Origin: a virus
DNA: 64,000 nt
Direction: 5' to 3' (one strand)
IMG/VR virus record: IMGVR_UViG_3300009408_000003
Span: 1 to 64,000 of that record
The position numbers and the translations under genes were made by a program. Positions 1 to 8,301 of this stretch are shown piece after piece (position 1 is the stretch's first letter; each line of letters starts with the position of its first letter). The notes under the pieces are model-generated. The model saw only the letters and a program-made list of their open reading frames with translations. It made no database searches and was not told the origin of the DNA.

Positions 1-1755
1 TCTATCTGGCGGTAATATACTATATAATTTAGATAATTTTTCTGCGCTTGGTATTGTTAATAAACTTGGATATATATTTTGTTGTTTAATAGCAGCATAT
101 TCATATCCCGCTGAATTAGGATAATAAGTAGCTCCATCATTTATAACGGTATCCCTGTAATTTGCAATATATGATTCTCCAAATGAAATATTTCTTTGTG
201 ATATTATTAATGTAGATTGCGGTGAAATCTGTTGTAGCGTTACAAATTCATTAGGATTTACTGCATCTTGTCCAGATTGAGGTACACTAAAATTATTATC
301 TGTGTCTGTATGAGCTACATTGACCGGTATATTAGTCAAATCTGAATATCCAACTTGATGTGGATTGCCTGATGTTAATTGAGAATGCGCATATCCCGCA
401 TTCCATTCAGTACTACTACCACTTAATGCGGCTATATAACCACTAAATATAGCATCGTTTCCATATAGTGTTCCTGTCAATGCACTTCCAGTACCTACAG
501 TAAGTGGTAAATAATTATTTATGTTTGTTGTTTGAGATGCATCGATTTGTGAACTTCCGCTTACAATACCAGCTGGAATGCTTACAATATTTGGATAAAT
601 TACTTGTGAACTTCCGCTAAATAAAGTTGGTAGATTAGATATGTTAGAATAATCAATATCAGCTGCAGTTACGCCAGTTACTTGTGAACCATCTCCTTTA
701 AATCCTATCGACGATGAAACTTGATAATTTAATAAAATAGTTTGTGATGCGTGTTCCCAAACTAATGATGGATTTGCTTGACTTAAAATATCAATCTCAA
801 TACCGCCACCATCAGCAGTAGCTGAATTTATTGAACCACTTGCAACTGTAATTAATTTATCTGTTATTTTTAGTGCACTTGTTTTAATTTCTGTAGCAGC
901 GCCTAATACAACTAAATCACCATTTATTGTTAAATCGCCAGTAAACGAGCCAGTATTAAATGTTACATTAGATATACTATTTATATCTTGGTTTAAGTTA
1001 CCGACATAACCCCATTGCACACTAGAAATTGTACTTGAATCAATATTTGCAAGTTGAGTGATTTCACTCGGTGTTAAACTATTTAATAAAGATTGAGATA
1101 CTACTCCATCTATATCTAGTTTGTTCTTTATACCGTTTGTAAAGTGGTTCGAACCAGTATCTAACGTTATTGTTTTTGAAGTAACAAGTGTACCACCACC
1201 ACTTAATCCGTTACCTGCAGTTATTATTAGTGTTGAATGGTCTATATGTTGATTTAAAACATAGTTTGTAGTTAAGTTATGATCAATTTGAGCAGAACCA
1301 CTAACTAATGTTGGGTTGTTTATAATATTAGGCCAATCAACTATAATTGAACCACTAATATTAATGGCGTCAATTGTATCTGCATATATTTTATTCCATT
1401 GTTTAGCAGGAGAACCTAAATCATATGTAGCATCAATTTCTGGAATTAAAGAGCCTGATAAAGGAGCTCCTACAATAATTGTATCATTGCTACCACTACC
1501 AAGTGTAATACTACCGCCTATAAATAAATTACCTTCTAAATCTATGTTCCCAGAAAAAATTGCTGATGATGCAGTTATGTTACCAATTAAATTTAAATCA
1601 CCTGTATTTGATCCATCTAATTTAATTAATGTTATATAACTACCAAATTCATCAATTCCAATATTAAAAGTAGTATTAGTAGTTTCTAAAAAAGGTTCTG
1701 CAGTGACTAAACTTTCTATTGTTGTGTTATTTCTTAATTGTAATATTGCAGCCAT
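1..1755 (-). CDS. Tail-fibre-like structural protein, C-terminus beyond window
   Basis: The frame is open from the ATG at 1753-1755 to the left edge, so 585 codons are visible and the C-terminus is missing. The product is rich in Gly, Ser, Thr and Asn, with recurring VSGSSQI-type segments. A YDLGSPAKQWNKIYAD segment near residue 130 is typical of phage fibre and appendage proteins, where it often introduces a beta-structured shaft. No catalytic motif is seen. It lies downstream of the neck genes gp13-gp15 with a candidate promoter motif 27 nt before the ATG, so it may be its own transcription unit. A virion fibre or decoration role is inferred from composition and position; the exact appendage is unknown. 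Confidence 0.75.
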   Translation of the reverse strand, partial: MAAILQLRNNTTIESLVTAEPFLETTNTTFNIGIDEFGSYITLIKLDGSNTGDLNLIGNITASSAIFSGNIDLEGNLFIGGSITLGSGSNDTIIVGAPLSGSLIPEIDATYDLGSPAKQWNKIYADTIDAINISGSIIVDWPNIINNPTLVSGSAQIDHNLTTNYVLNQHIDHSTLIITAGNGLSGGGTLVTSKTITLDTGSNHFTNGIKNKLDIDGVVSQSLLNSLTPSEITQLANIDSSTISSVQWGYVGNLNQDINSISNVTFNTGSFTGDLTINGDLVVLGAATEIKTSALKITDKLITVASGSINSATADGGGIEIDILSQANPSLVWEHASQTILLNYQVSSSIGFKGDGSQVTGVTAADIDYSNISNLPTLFSGSSQVIYPNIVSIPAGIVSGSSQIDASQTTNINNYLPLTVGTGSALTGTLYGNDAIFSGYIAALSGSSTEWNAGYAHSQLTSGNPHQVGYSDLTNIPVNVAHTDTDNNFSVPQSGQDAVNPNEFVTLQQISPQSTLIISQRNISFGESYIANYRDTVINDGATYYPNSAGYEYAAIKQQNIYPSLLTIPSAEKLSKLYSILPPDR

Positions 1756-1782
1756 TTATTTGTATTCTATCTCTTATCTTTA

Positions 1783-1791
1783 TATAAATAT
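1783..1791 (-). promoter_or_regulatory. Candidate phage promoter motif ATATTTATA
   Basis: Exact ATATTTATA on the minus strand, 27 nt upstream of the ATG of the fibre gene. Same motif and orientation as at many other starts in the window. Confidence 0.5.
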
Positions 1792-1813
1792 AACTAATTA
1801 ATAATTGTGAACT

Positions 1814-1843
1814 ACCCATCCACGTAAAAAGCGATGAATGGGT
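1814..1843 (-). other. Hairpin between gp15-like gene and fibre gene
   Basis: ACCCAT and ATGGGT arms flank a short loop, and G-U pairs can extend the stem. No U-tract follows, so it is not a clear intrinsic terminator. It sits between the gp15-like stop and the next promoter motif and could be a transcript end or processing site. Confidence 0.3.
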
Positions 1844-1872
1844 TTTACACTCATTCTATAAAAATTAACCAT

Positions 1873-2613
1873 TTATAATGTTGTTTCGGAATTCCATATT
1901 ACTTTTTTTATTGTTAACGCTTTTTGAGTAGTTGGTTGATTTGCAAATTTTTCGGGTAATAAATATGCATTCACTACCATACTAAAATTTGTTTTAACAA
2001 CACGTTGCGCACCATCAGTAACCTCCGTTGTATTATCAAATGAATCTATTTTTGTTCTAAATTTAAATCCATTTTTATTACCCCAATAATCATCGGTTGC
2101 ATATTGAAATGCTTCTACTATTGTATTCATTTGTTCTATAAAATCAGTCCAAATAATCACTTCGTATGTTAATGTTACATAATCTGGCATTGTAATATTA
2201 TATTGTATAACTGGTCTAGTAGTATTTATCATGCTAGAAAATAAATCATACTTATGTTTTGCAGAATATCTTGACACAGCTGGATATGTAACATGACGGT
2301 TCATCATACTTTGTAAATTTTCATCACGATCAACAGATGTTCGTTTAAATATTACCAACGGTATTTGCACTTGACCTTTTTTATCACGTAAAAATCCCTC
2401 TTTTTGTATAGATGTCCAACGTTCTAATCCAGCATATAAAACGGGTACTTTTACGGAATCGCCCAAAATTTCAAGAGTTGGCATAATGTTATCAATCATG
2501 TGTTCCGCTATTGTTGAATCAATATCGTATAATTTAATACCAGCATTAAATTGTTTTTCAGTTTTTAGTTGAGTTGCTCGGTTTAAATCTTTTTTTAGTG
2601 GATCAGTTGCCAT
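1873..2613 (-). CDS. 15: gp15-like tail sheath stabiliser/completion protein
   Basis: 246 aa. The order of segments follows T4 gp15: a VPVLYAGLERW strand near residue 55 (T4 has VPITYAS), a central proline-containing strand block, then YNITMPDYVTLTYEVIIWT followed by a helix corresponding to T4 YELSIFTRYEDDMFQIVEQ, and a final strand ending NAYLLPE where T4 has NGWMYP. In T4, gp15 caps the finished tail and joins it to the head. The start overlaps the stop of the preceding gp14-like gene (TAATG), and gp13-gp14-gp15 are contiguous, which supports the call. Length is close to T4 gp15 (about 270 aa). Similarity is recalled from memory and not aligned. Confidence 0.75.
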   Translation of the reverse strand: MATDPLKKDLNRATQLKTEKQFNAGIKLYDIDSTIAEHMIDNIMPTLEILGDSVKVPVLYAGLERWTSIQKEGFLRDKKGQVQIPLVIFKRTSVDRDENLQSMMNRHVTYPAVSRYSAKHKYDLFSSMINTTRPVIQYNITMPDYVTLTYEVIIWTDFIEQMNTIVEAFQYATDDYWGNKNGFKFRTKIDSFDNTTEVTDGAQRVVKTNFSMVVNAYLLPEKFANQPTTQKALTIKKVIWNSETTL

Positions 2614-3167
2614 TAGTATATCCTATCTTCTATTTGTATTTGTGATCTTCTTACCATAAATCCAGCTACTATTAATTCCATTCTTGCATCTTGAAATGAA
2701 TTTGTTTTTTCATCATAAATTGTTGGTGAACCACCTACTAATTTATGTTCTCGTGTATGATTAATTTCATAATACGCACTATCAAATTTAATAATATCAC
2801 CGATTTGTGGATAACCATAAATACTGTTTTGAATAGCACCTGCTGGAATTTGTACTCCGTTTATATCATGTAATTGTGGTATTTGATGAGTTCGTAATCT
2901 ATGTCTCATAAATCTAAATTCTACTAATTGTGTTTTATCTGGCCCAAATCCTTCATAAATTACGTTTTGCGGTTCTCTATCCACAATACACATTAGATTT
3001 GTTGGCATATGATATATTTTACCTAGTGATTCTCCATATAAATTTGTTTTACTTTCGCCTACTGACATTTTAAATAATGTAATACTTTGCTCTGTTACAT
3101 AATCTACAACTTCTTCTGAAATTGTCTTTATAAACGTTAAATCTTTATTATTAAAAAACTTTGGCAT
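2613..3167 (-). CDS. 14: gp14-like neck (head closure) protein
   Basis: 184 aa, beginning MPKFFNNKDLTF. T4 gp14 (256 aa) is a neck protein that, with gp13, closes the filled head and makes the docking site for the tail. This protein is shorter, but it lies between the gp13-like and gp15-like genes in the T4 order and shows the strand-rich, hydrophilic character of head-completion proteins, for example IPAGAIQNSIYGYPQIGDII around residues 107-126. The stop overlaps the next start by one base, indicating translational coupling. The assignment rests mainly on synteny plus recalled similarity to marine myovirus gp14. Confidence 0.65.
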   Translation of the reverse strand: MPKFFNNKDLTFIKTISEEVVDYVTEQSITLFKMSVGESKTNLYGESLGKIYHMPTNLMCIVDREPQNVIYEGFGPDKTQLVEFRFMRHRLRTHQIPQLHDINGVQIPAGAIQNSIYGYPQIGDIIKFDSAYYEINHTREHKLVGGSPTIYDEKTNSFQDARMELIVAGFMVRRSQIQIEDRIY

Positions 3168-3183
3168 ATTTTATAGTTTTATA

Positions 3184-4335
3184 TTATGCGATATATATTG
3201 GTAATGGGACTCTACCCATTATAGCTTCTTGCTGTTCACTTATTGCTGCTTCGTTTTCCATTCGTTGTTTTCTACTTACCTCATTTAAATTTTCGCGAAG
3301 TTGAGCGATTAATGTATCCTTTTCAGTTTGCGCTTCAGAACGAAGTGCAGCACCATCTAAAGATACTTCTGAACCTGGAATTGGTACTTGCGAATATTTT
3401 TCTCTAATCGCTCCTAGTAATTCTTTGGATAATGCCAAGGTATATTTTCGTATCCATTGAATACCCACATCATTAATTGTAGAATAATTTGCAAAATCGT
3501 ATCCGATATTTGAATAATCCGAAATCACTCCTGGCGTAACTGTTGTACTTCCACTTACAAATTCACTTTGTACTATATATTCGAACCATAATTTATCCTT
3601 TTTTAATGGTGACGGAAATACTTGTATTTTATTATTAACTATATTAAATGTAAATGCTGATTTTCTAATTTGATCATTTAATTCAATAGCTTGCATTCTT
3701 TGTAAATCTTCGTAGATAGGCATCAAAATAAATTGAGAAGCAGGTGAGAACGAACCAAACCCAAATTCATCTATTAAATTTAATGTTCCTTGTCCACTTA
3801 CTGAATATGGATCAAAAAAACGTTGTATAGCTGGAATTGCTTCATAAAATACTCGTGTTATATCAATACGTTCACCGCTTTCACTTACGTCTCCCCACAT
3901 AGCCTGTAAATCATAAGATTGTGTTCCAGGATATATAATTATTGAACCCTTTTTAACATCAGTTTTACCGCCAACATTAGTATATGTTCCGTATGTATCT
4001 GCTATTCTAAAAATGTTATTTAATTCTACTCCATTAACTGATTGACCAGTATAATTTGTAGTAGTTGCGTGTCCTTGCAACATTCCAAGATTATTTCTGA
4101 TATTAAATTGATTTACTTGAGCAGAATATTCAGATACAGCTTCTTCAAAACACGCAAAAATATTATCGCCGCCTAGTTCAACATCAATAATAGGATATCC
4201 TAATCTTGTTGCAACCCAACCAGCAACAGCCGGTGCATCTGTTTGAAACGTTGTATCTGAATCATACGTTCCAAACGGAGTTGAACTTCCAGATACAAAA
4301 TCTGCTGAGCCTGTCCATACAATATTTAATGACAT
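3184..4335 (-). CDS. 13: gp13-like neck protein
   Basis: 383 aa. The N-terminal region (about residues 35-85) reads as the conserved head of gp13-type neck proteins: a helix with VAGWVATRLGYPIIDVEL followed by a helix containing FEEAVSEYSAQVNQF. The C-terminus is a charged helix rich in Glu, Arg and Gln. In T4, gp13 forms a ring on the portal vertex together with gp14. The start is preceded by AAGGAAC, one of the better Shine-Dalgarno sequences in the window, and a candidate promoter motif lies 31 nt upstream. It is the first gene of a tight gp13-gp14-gp15 operon. It is longer than T4 gp13 (309 aa), as in marine relatives. Confidence 0.7.
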   Translation of the reverse strand: MSLNIVWTGSADFVSGSSTPFGTYDSDTTFQTDAPAVAGWVATRLGYPIIDVELGGDNIFACFEEAVSEYSAQVNQFNIRNNLGMLQGHATTTNYTGQSVNGVELNNIFRIADTYGTYTNVGGKTDVKKGSIIIYPGTQSYDLQAMWGDVSESGERIDITRVFYEAIPAIQRFFDPYSVSGQGTLNLIDEFGFGSFSPASQFILMPIYEDLQRMQAIELNDQIRKSAFTFNIVNNKIQVFPSPLKKDKLWFEYIVQSEFVSGSTTVTPGVISDYSNIGYDFANYSTINDVGIQWIRKYTLALSKELLGAIREKYSQVPIPGSEVSLDGAALRSEAQTEKDTLIAQLRENLNEVSRKQRMENEAAISEQQEAIMGRVPLPIYIA

Positions 4336-4366
4336 ATTTAGTTCCTTTGTTTATATAGTTTACTAT

Positions 4367-4375
4367 TATAAATAT
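4367..4375 (-). promoter_or_regulatory. Candidate phage promoter motif ATATTTATA (neck operon)
   Basis: Exact ATATTTATA read on the minus strand, followed by ATAG, 31 nt upstream of the gp13-like ATG and just downstream of a terminator hairpin. This is what a late promoter for the neck operon should look like. Confidence 0.55.
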
Positions 4376-4410
4376 AGGTTTTTGAAAAACAAAAGAAAAA
4401 ATATAGACAT

Positions 4411-4442
4411 AAAAAAAATAGACCGATTAAAGTCTATTTTTT
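4411..4442 (-). terminator. Intrinsic terminator after zinc-ribbon gene
   Basis: An 11-bp stem (AAAAAATAGAC/GTCTATTTTTT) with an 8-nt loop, flanked by A-runs that read as a U-tract on the minus strand. It lies directly after the stop of the 4468-4713 gene and separates the accessory cluster from the neck operon. Confidence 0.75.
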
Positions 4443-4467
4443 AAAAAAAAGAATAAATAAAGAAATA

Positions 4468-4713
4468 CTAACTTATTCGTTCATGTACTGTATGAATATC
4501 ACCACATTTATTACAGATACATATATTGTTATCTTTAAAACCTTCTGAATCTTCATAATCAAAAATGCTACTTACATTTTTCATTTTATAATTATTGAGT
4601 TCATAACATCTAGGACATCTAAGATGTTTTTTATTATATATTTCAATGAAATCTTCATATTGTTTACGATTAATCTTCCAATTTTTTCGTAAATTATTTA
4701 TGTGATTTTTCAT
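4468..4713 (-). CDS. Small zinc-ribbon protein
   Basis: 81 aa, with a CPRC knuckle near residue 34 and a CNKC knuckle near residue 69, forming a likely four-Cys zinc ribbon. The segment between and after them (FKDNNICICNKCGDIHTVH) closely matches the protein at 45136-45426 (YKDANICKCEKCGDTHIVH), so the two are paralogues 40 kb apart. The N-terminus is a basic helix. The gene overlaps the 3' end of the preceding lipoprotein gene by 20 bp and is followed by a terminator. Molecular function is unknown; nucleic-acid or protein binding is the usual role of such ribbons. Confidence 0.6.
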   Translation of the reverse strand: MKNHINNLRKNWKINRKQYEDFIEIYNKKHLRCPRCYELNNYKMKNVSSIFDYEDSEGFKDNNICICNKCGDIHTVHERIS

Positions 4714-5359
4714 TATTACGAATTGGATGCCTTTGATATGTTTTTTGTGGTGAATATCGTCTAATTGGTCTTACACTACGTCTTTTATTTCGAGTATATG
4801 GTGTTGGAGTTACATATCTAATTGGGTGTGGTTTACTATTATAATGTTGTCTTGTATATGTATGTGAACGATTGTATCTAGTAGGCTGTTTAATTAGTCT
4901 AGTATTACGATGTATATTGTGAATATATTTATATGTATGTTTTGGATGTTTACGACCAACTGTATTCCATGAATTACGTTGATTCAATTCATTAATGTAA
5001 CGTAATCGTTGCATATAATAATAGTTTTGGTATGGTGGACTCCAATAATTCGTATAGTTGCGGTCATATAATGAAACACCATTCCACATATTGCAGTACT
5101 GCAATCCATTAATATATTGTGAATGTCTAAAATAATAGTAATCGTAAGGATGAATACCATTATATAAGGTATTATAATTCCAATGTGACCAAGGCGAATA
5201 AAAAAGACGGGTTTGATTATAATTATAATAATCAATTGTACGACTAAACGGACAGTTAATTGTCTCAGTATATCCAGATTGAACTGGAGTTTCAATAGAA
5301 CCGCATGATACAAATAAAAATGCGGTTAGTAACAATAATAATTTCAAAAAGTTTTTCAT
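4694..5359 (-). CDS. Tyr/Asn/Arg-rich predicted lipoprotein
   Basis: The start is set at MKNFLKLLLLLTAFLFVSCG rather than eight codons upstream, because this gives a textbook lipoprotein signal: a basic start, a Leu-rich core and a Cys preceded by VS (lipobox). The mature part is unusual: rich in Tyr, Asn, His and Arg with many YY, NYN and RYN strings, ending very basic. It would be anchored in a membrane after secretion. Phage lipoproteins can act in superinfection exclusion, and small ones as outer-membrane spanin subunits, but nothing here identifies either. It overlaps the downstream zinc-ribbon gene by 20 bp. Confidence 0.6.
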   Translation of the reverse strand: MKNFLKLLLLLTAFLFVSCGSIETPVQSGYTETINCPFSRTIDYYNYNQTRLFYSPWSHWNYNTLYNGIHPYDYYYFRHSQYINGLQYCNMWNGVSLYDRNYTNYWSPPYQNYYYMQRLRYINELNQRNSWNTVGRKHPKHTYKYIHNIHRNTRLIKQPTRYNRSHTYTRQHYNSKPHPIRYVTPTPYTRNKRRSVRPIRRYSPQKTYQRHPIRNNEKSHK

Positions 5360-5393
5360 ATCTATAAGTATTACAAAAATCATACCAGCTATT

Positions 5394-5612
5394 CTAACTC
5401 AGTAAAAACGCTGATGCTAATAAACCGCCGAACCAATACCACCAACTTATATCAGTTGGAGAAGTCCATGCTAAAAATAATATAATTGTGGCTAATCCAA
5501 AAACAAAATTTAATGCTGAAAATATTCGTTTGTTGCTTTTAACAAGTCCTATAATTGTTGCAATTAAGGTAAACAATATAGTTGTTATGATTATTATTAA
5601 TTTTGGTTTCAT
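5394..5612 (-). CDS. Small membrane protein
   Basis: 72 aa with two or three hydrophobic segments: IIIITTILFTLIATIIGLV near residues 5-24, a second around 33-48 (FVFGLATIILFLAW) and a third at the C-terminus (WWYWFGGLLASAFLLS). No family recognised. Its start overlaps the stop of the upstream gene by four bases (ATGA type), so it belongs to the accessory operon. Confidence 0.5.
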   Translation of the reverse strand: MKPKLIIIITTILFTLIATIIGLVKSNKRIFSALNFVFGLATIILFLAWTSPTDISWWYWFGGLLASAFLLS

Positions 5613-5806
5613 TGTTTTAAGTTTAAATATTTAAATATAATTATATTATTATCATTATTAAGTTCAAAATCATAGCAATTTGTATTGTTTACAAACGTAG
5701 TTACATTTGATATTGTATCTGTTTCGAATGTTTCTAATGATAATTTAACATTTAGTTCATTATAATGATTAAGTACATCTTTTTTATTTTGATTATATAA
5801 TCGCAT
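5609..5806 (-). CDS. Hypothetical protein
   Basis: 65 aa, hydrophilic and Asn-rich. No motif recognised. It overlaps the downstream membrane-protein gene by four bases, the usual sign of coupled translation, which is the main reason to accept it as real. Confidence 0.4.
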   Translation of the reverse strand: MRLYNQNKKDVLNHYNELNVKLSLETFETDTISNVTTFVNNTNCYDFELNNDNNIIIFKYLNLKQ

Positions 5807-5852
5807 TTTGTTGCACCTTGATAATTTTTTCTTTATGAGTTTTTATTTCATA

Positions 5853-6461
5853 TCATTTCATTTTAGGTCTAAATGAACGTTTTTTATCAAATCCATGTGA
5901 TACTATCTTACCAACGTTAGTTTGATTATCTGGTAATGGTGGGTTATCAATTAAAAATCCTAAAAATGTTTCAATATTAATATACATTTTTTTTGCACTC
6001 ATTATTTTATTAAAATCAAAGGTTTTTAATAGTGGAATTACATATTCATCAGCAGTTCCCCAACCGAAATCTTTTATTAGTATTGGTTCTCTATATTTTA
6101 GGTTTACATCAGTCGATACCCCATTTTTGGTATCGTAAAATGTTTGATATGAATTATCCGTAAGTGGATAAAATCTATATGGTATTTGCAAATTAGTATT
6201 ATGTTTAGTTCTTAATAGTGTATCCAACTGTTTTAATTCTTCCGCAGTATGATAAAATTCACCTCTAAAATCAAATATCGTATATAGTACACCACATATA
6301 TGGAATGTAAGTTCAGTTGGAGCTCCAGCTGATTCATTAAAGAATGGATATTGTTTAACATATGCAACAGTATTTCGTCTATCATATGTTTTAGTAGTAT
6401 CTATACCAAATACTCCTTGATAATAATCATAATAATCTTTTTGCTTACGTATAATTCTCAT
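5853..6461 (-). CDS. Hypothetical protein, 202 aa
   Basis: Soluble protein with an aromatic-rich N-terminus and alternating hydrophobic strands (LTFHICGVLYTIFDFRGEF near residues 51-70), ending in a basic tail (KKRSFRPKMK). No signal peptide or known domain is visible. It lies in the accessory cluster four bases after the SEC-C gene stop. Codon use and length make it a credible gene. Confidence 0.55.
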   Translation of the reverse strand: MRIIRKQKDYYDYYQGVFGIDTTKTYDRRNTVAYVKQYPFFNESAGAPTELTFHICGVLYTIFDFRGEFYHTAEELKQLDTLLRTKHNTNLQIPYRFYPLTDNSYQTFYDTKNGVSTDVNLKYREPILIKDFGWGTADEYVIPLLKTFDFNKIMSAKKMYINIETFLGFLIDNPPLPDNQTNVGKIVSHGFDKKRSFRPKMK

Positions 6462-6464
6462 AAT

Positions 6465-6936
6465 TTATATTTTATTGATTTTAGTATAACAACATTTTTT
6501 ATATTTCTTTCCACTTCCACACAAACAGTTATCGTTTCTGCCTAATTTATGAAATTTAACTTTAAGTTCTAAATCTTGTTTACGTTTAATTAATTGAGTT
6601 TCTAGTAATTTTTTTATTTTTAATCTATGCAATTCATCAAGTTTTTTTTGTCCTGCATCACTTTCTTGAATTTTAAATTTATAATTTGAAGTTGTAAATG
6701 AACTTAATAAACTCATTCCACTTGTTAAAATACTTGAATATATTTGTAAATGTTCTTTTTTTACTTGTTCTTTGTTTTTCAAGTTTTTCGATTGGAATAG
6801 TAGATAATAATACGGATTCATATTTAGTATCGCATTCATTACAATAATAATCTGATTTAAATATATCATGTTTATCATGAAGTGTAAAATCATTACAATG
6901 TTTGCACCAAATTCGTTTTACTATTTTAGTTGGCAT
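6465..6936 (-). pseudogene. Zinc-ribbon/SEC-C protein split by a frameshift
   Basis: Two overlapping frames together make one sensible protein. The upstream frame starts at 6936 with MPTKIVKRIWCKHC and a CNEC knuckle (zinc ribbon, residues about 11-37). The downstream frame ends with GRNDNCLCGSGKKYKKCC, a canonical SEC-C zinc motif of the kind found at the end of SecA. They join at a run of seven A on the minus strand (6756-6762): removing one A gives a single 156-aa ORF from 6936 to 6465. The remainder of each frame beyond the junction looks non-coding. It could be a true mutation, a +1 recoding site or a homopolymer sequencing error. Confidence 0.6.
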
Positions 6937-7297
6937 TACTTTTAAATTTTAAATAATTATTTAATAATCCATTAATATTCGATTTCGCAACAGTATTTGC
7001 TGATTGGACTTCCCAGTTTGGTAACGGTTTATTGTTATCCATGCAATATTCAACTACATACTTCGCTGCGTCATATCCTTCCATTTTTTCACCCAAATCA
7101 TTATCAAACGCAATTGTATCTGGTAATCCATTTTTTATAATCCAATCACAAAACTCATGATAAGTTTTTACCCATACTACATTGTTTCTATCAGCATTCC
7201 ATTCAGGTACATACATTAATAGCCAATCACATAAAAACGGATTTCTAATATCATCAAGCCAAAGAAGAATTTTTCTATTATTTGTTTGTTGTTTCAT
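6926..7297 (-). CDS. cREC-like receiver-domain protein
   Basis: 123 aa from the second ATG (7297), chosen because the longer start would overlap the upstream gene and add a low-complexity leader. Conserved segments are ILLWLDDIRNP, AFDNDLG with an acidic pair, GYDAAKYVVEYC and NWEVQSANTVAKSNI. This pattern matches the small phage and bacterial family I know as cyclic-phosphate-processing receiver (cREC), a response-regulator-like fold proposed to act on RNA ends with cyclic phosphate. The Asp residues expected in a receiver pocket are present (LDD, DND). The family link is from memory; the biochemical role is not established here. The 3' end overlaps the zinc-ribbon/SEC-C gene by 11 bp. Confidence 0.6.
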   Translation of the reverse strand: MKQQTNNRKILLWLDDIRNPFLCDWLLMYVPEWNADRNNVVWVKTYHEFCDWIIKNGLPDTIAFDNDLGEKMEGYDAAKYVVEYCMDNNKPLPNWEVQSANTVAKSNINGLLNNYLKFKSNAN

Positions 7298-7328
7298 TTT
7301 CTTATTATTAATAAATATGAAAATAAAA

Positions 7329-7511
7329 TTAGGATATCTCAATTTTATTTTTATATTCTAAAAGTTCCACTAAAACTTCAAGTTTACCTATTAATTTAGC
7401 TTTTTCTGCTATGCTGTCTAATGATACATGTGAGGATATCTTACCAATTAAATCATAGTGTTTATTATTTTCTATAATTTTTTTTTCTAAGTATTCGGAT
7501 GTTATAATCAT
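7329..7511 (-). CDS. Small hypothetical protein
   Basis: 60 aa, mostly helical and charged, with a leucine-rich C-terminal helix (KLIGKLEVLVELLEY). Its start overlaps the stop of the 54-aa gene upstream as ATGA (7508-7511). No family recognised. Confidence 0.45.
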   Translation of the reverse strand: MIITSEYLEKKIIENNKHYDLIGKISSHVSLDSIAEKAKLIGKLEVLVELLEYKNKIEIS

Positions 7512-7672
7512 TTGTTTGAATTTAAAAATTTATATATTTCTCTAATACCACTGTCCATTATTTTAATATAATATGGTTTCCAACTTGTATCAAGCCACCC
7601 TTTTTTATAAAGTGTTTTACATTTTTTTCTGACTGCAGCTTGTAAATCACCCATCAAATAGCTATCTATCAT
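7508..7672 (-). CDS. Small hypothetical protein, 54 aa
   Basis: A short gene from ATG 7670-7672 to TGA 7508-7510, translating to MIDSYLMGDLQAAVRKKC and ending FLNSNK. It fills the space between 7677-7913 and 7329-7511 exactly, with four bases to the former's stop and an ATGA overlap with the latter's start. That packing is the main evidence that it is real. Basic, Trp-containing, no known domain. Confidence 0.5.
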   Translation of the reverse strand: MIDSYLMGDLQAAVRKKCKTLYKKGWLDTSWKPYYIKIMDSGIREIYKFLNSNK

Positions 7673-7676
7673 AATT

Positions 7677-7913
7677 TTATATTTTAGTTCCGTATTTATC
7701 TATTAATTGTTTTGCAATATCTACATCAAATTTCGTTCCCCAAGATAAAATATGTAAAATAGATTCATATTCATCTCTATTATCATATGTTCCAATATAT
7801 GCTTTAGACTCGTTCGAAATAGTATCAATAGCTAATACAACACCAATTCCATCTCGACCAGTAATCCAACAATAGCCAGTTACTTCTACATTGTTATTTA
7901 TAATTTTTTTCAT
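7677..7913 (-). CDS. Hypothetical protein, 78 aa
   Basis: Compact alpha/beta protein: strands around YCWITGRDGIGVVLAIDTI and AYIGTYDNRDEYESI, then a C-terminal helix. No family recognised. The start overlaps the end of the LPD29-like gene by four bases, so it is co-translated with it. Confidence 0.5.
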   Translation of the reverse strand: MKKIINNNVEVTGYCWITGRDGIGVVLAIDTISNESKAYIGTYDNRDEYESILHILSWGTKFDVDIAKQLIDKYGTKI

Positions 7914-8272
7914 TTTTTAATATAATTATAGGGTTTATCCCATTTTCCGATAGTGATACTAGTATAAAAGTTTGGTATGTTTCCATAATCGCCATCAACC
8001 GATTCAATAGCGTTATCTTCATCAATTATTTCATAAACTTTAGATAAAAAATCAGATTTTTCTGAAAACTCTTTATAATGACTTTTAATATGAAAACAAT
8101 TTATTTGTTCATATTTTTCATCTATATCTTTTACTAAATCAATAGGGCCGGACAGTATTGATACATTAATACCTGAATAGTTATCTGTTCTTACTGAAAA
8201 CTTAAAATCAGGAAATGCTGATTTTAATAAGTTTCGTTTAATCTTTACACTTTCTTTTGATATATAAGGCAT
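7910..8272 (-). CDS. LPD29-like domain protein
   Basis: 120 aa. The N-terminal pattern (a helix with KRNLLKSAFPDFKFSVRTD, then INVSILSGP) matches the domain known as large polyvalent-protein-associated domain 29, which is common as a free-standing small protein in phages and conjugative elements. Its biochemical function is unknown. One of two near-identical 62-bp regions lies 30 nt upstream of its start, so it probably heads a small operon with 7677-7913, 7508-7672 and onward. Confidence 0.55.
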   Translation of the reverse strand: MPYISKESVKIKRNLLKSAFPDFKFSVRTDNYSGINVSILSGPIDLVKDIDEKYEQINCFHIKSHYKEFSEKSDFLSKVYEIIDEDNAIESVDGDYGNIPNFYTSITIGKWDKPYNYIKK

Positions 8273-8301
8273 AATTTATAATTGTTATTGTTTATTTATT
8301 T

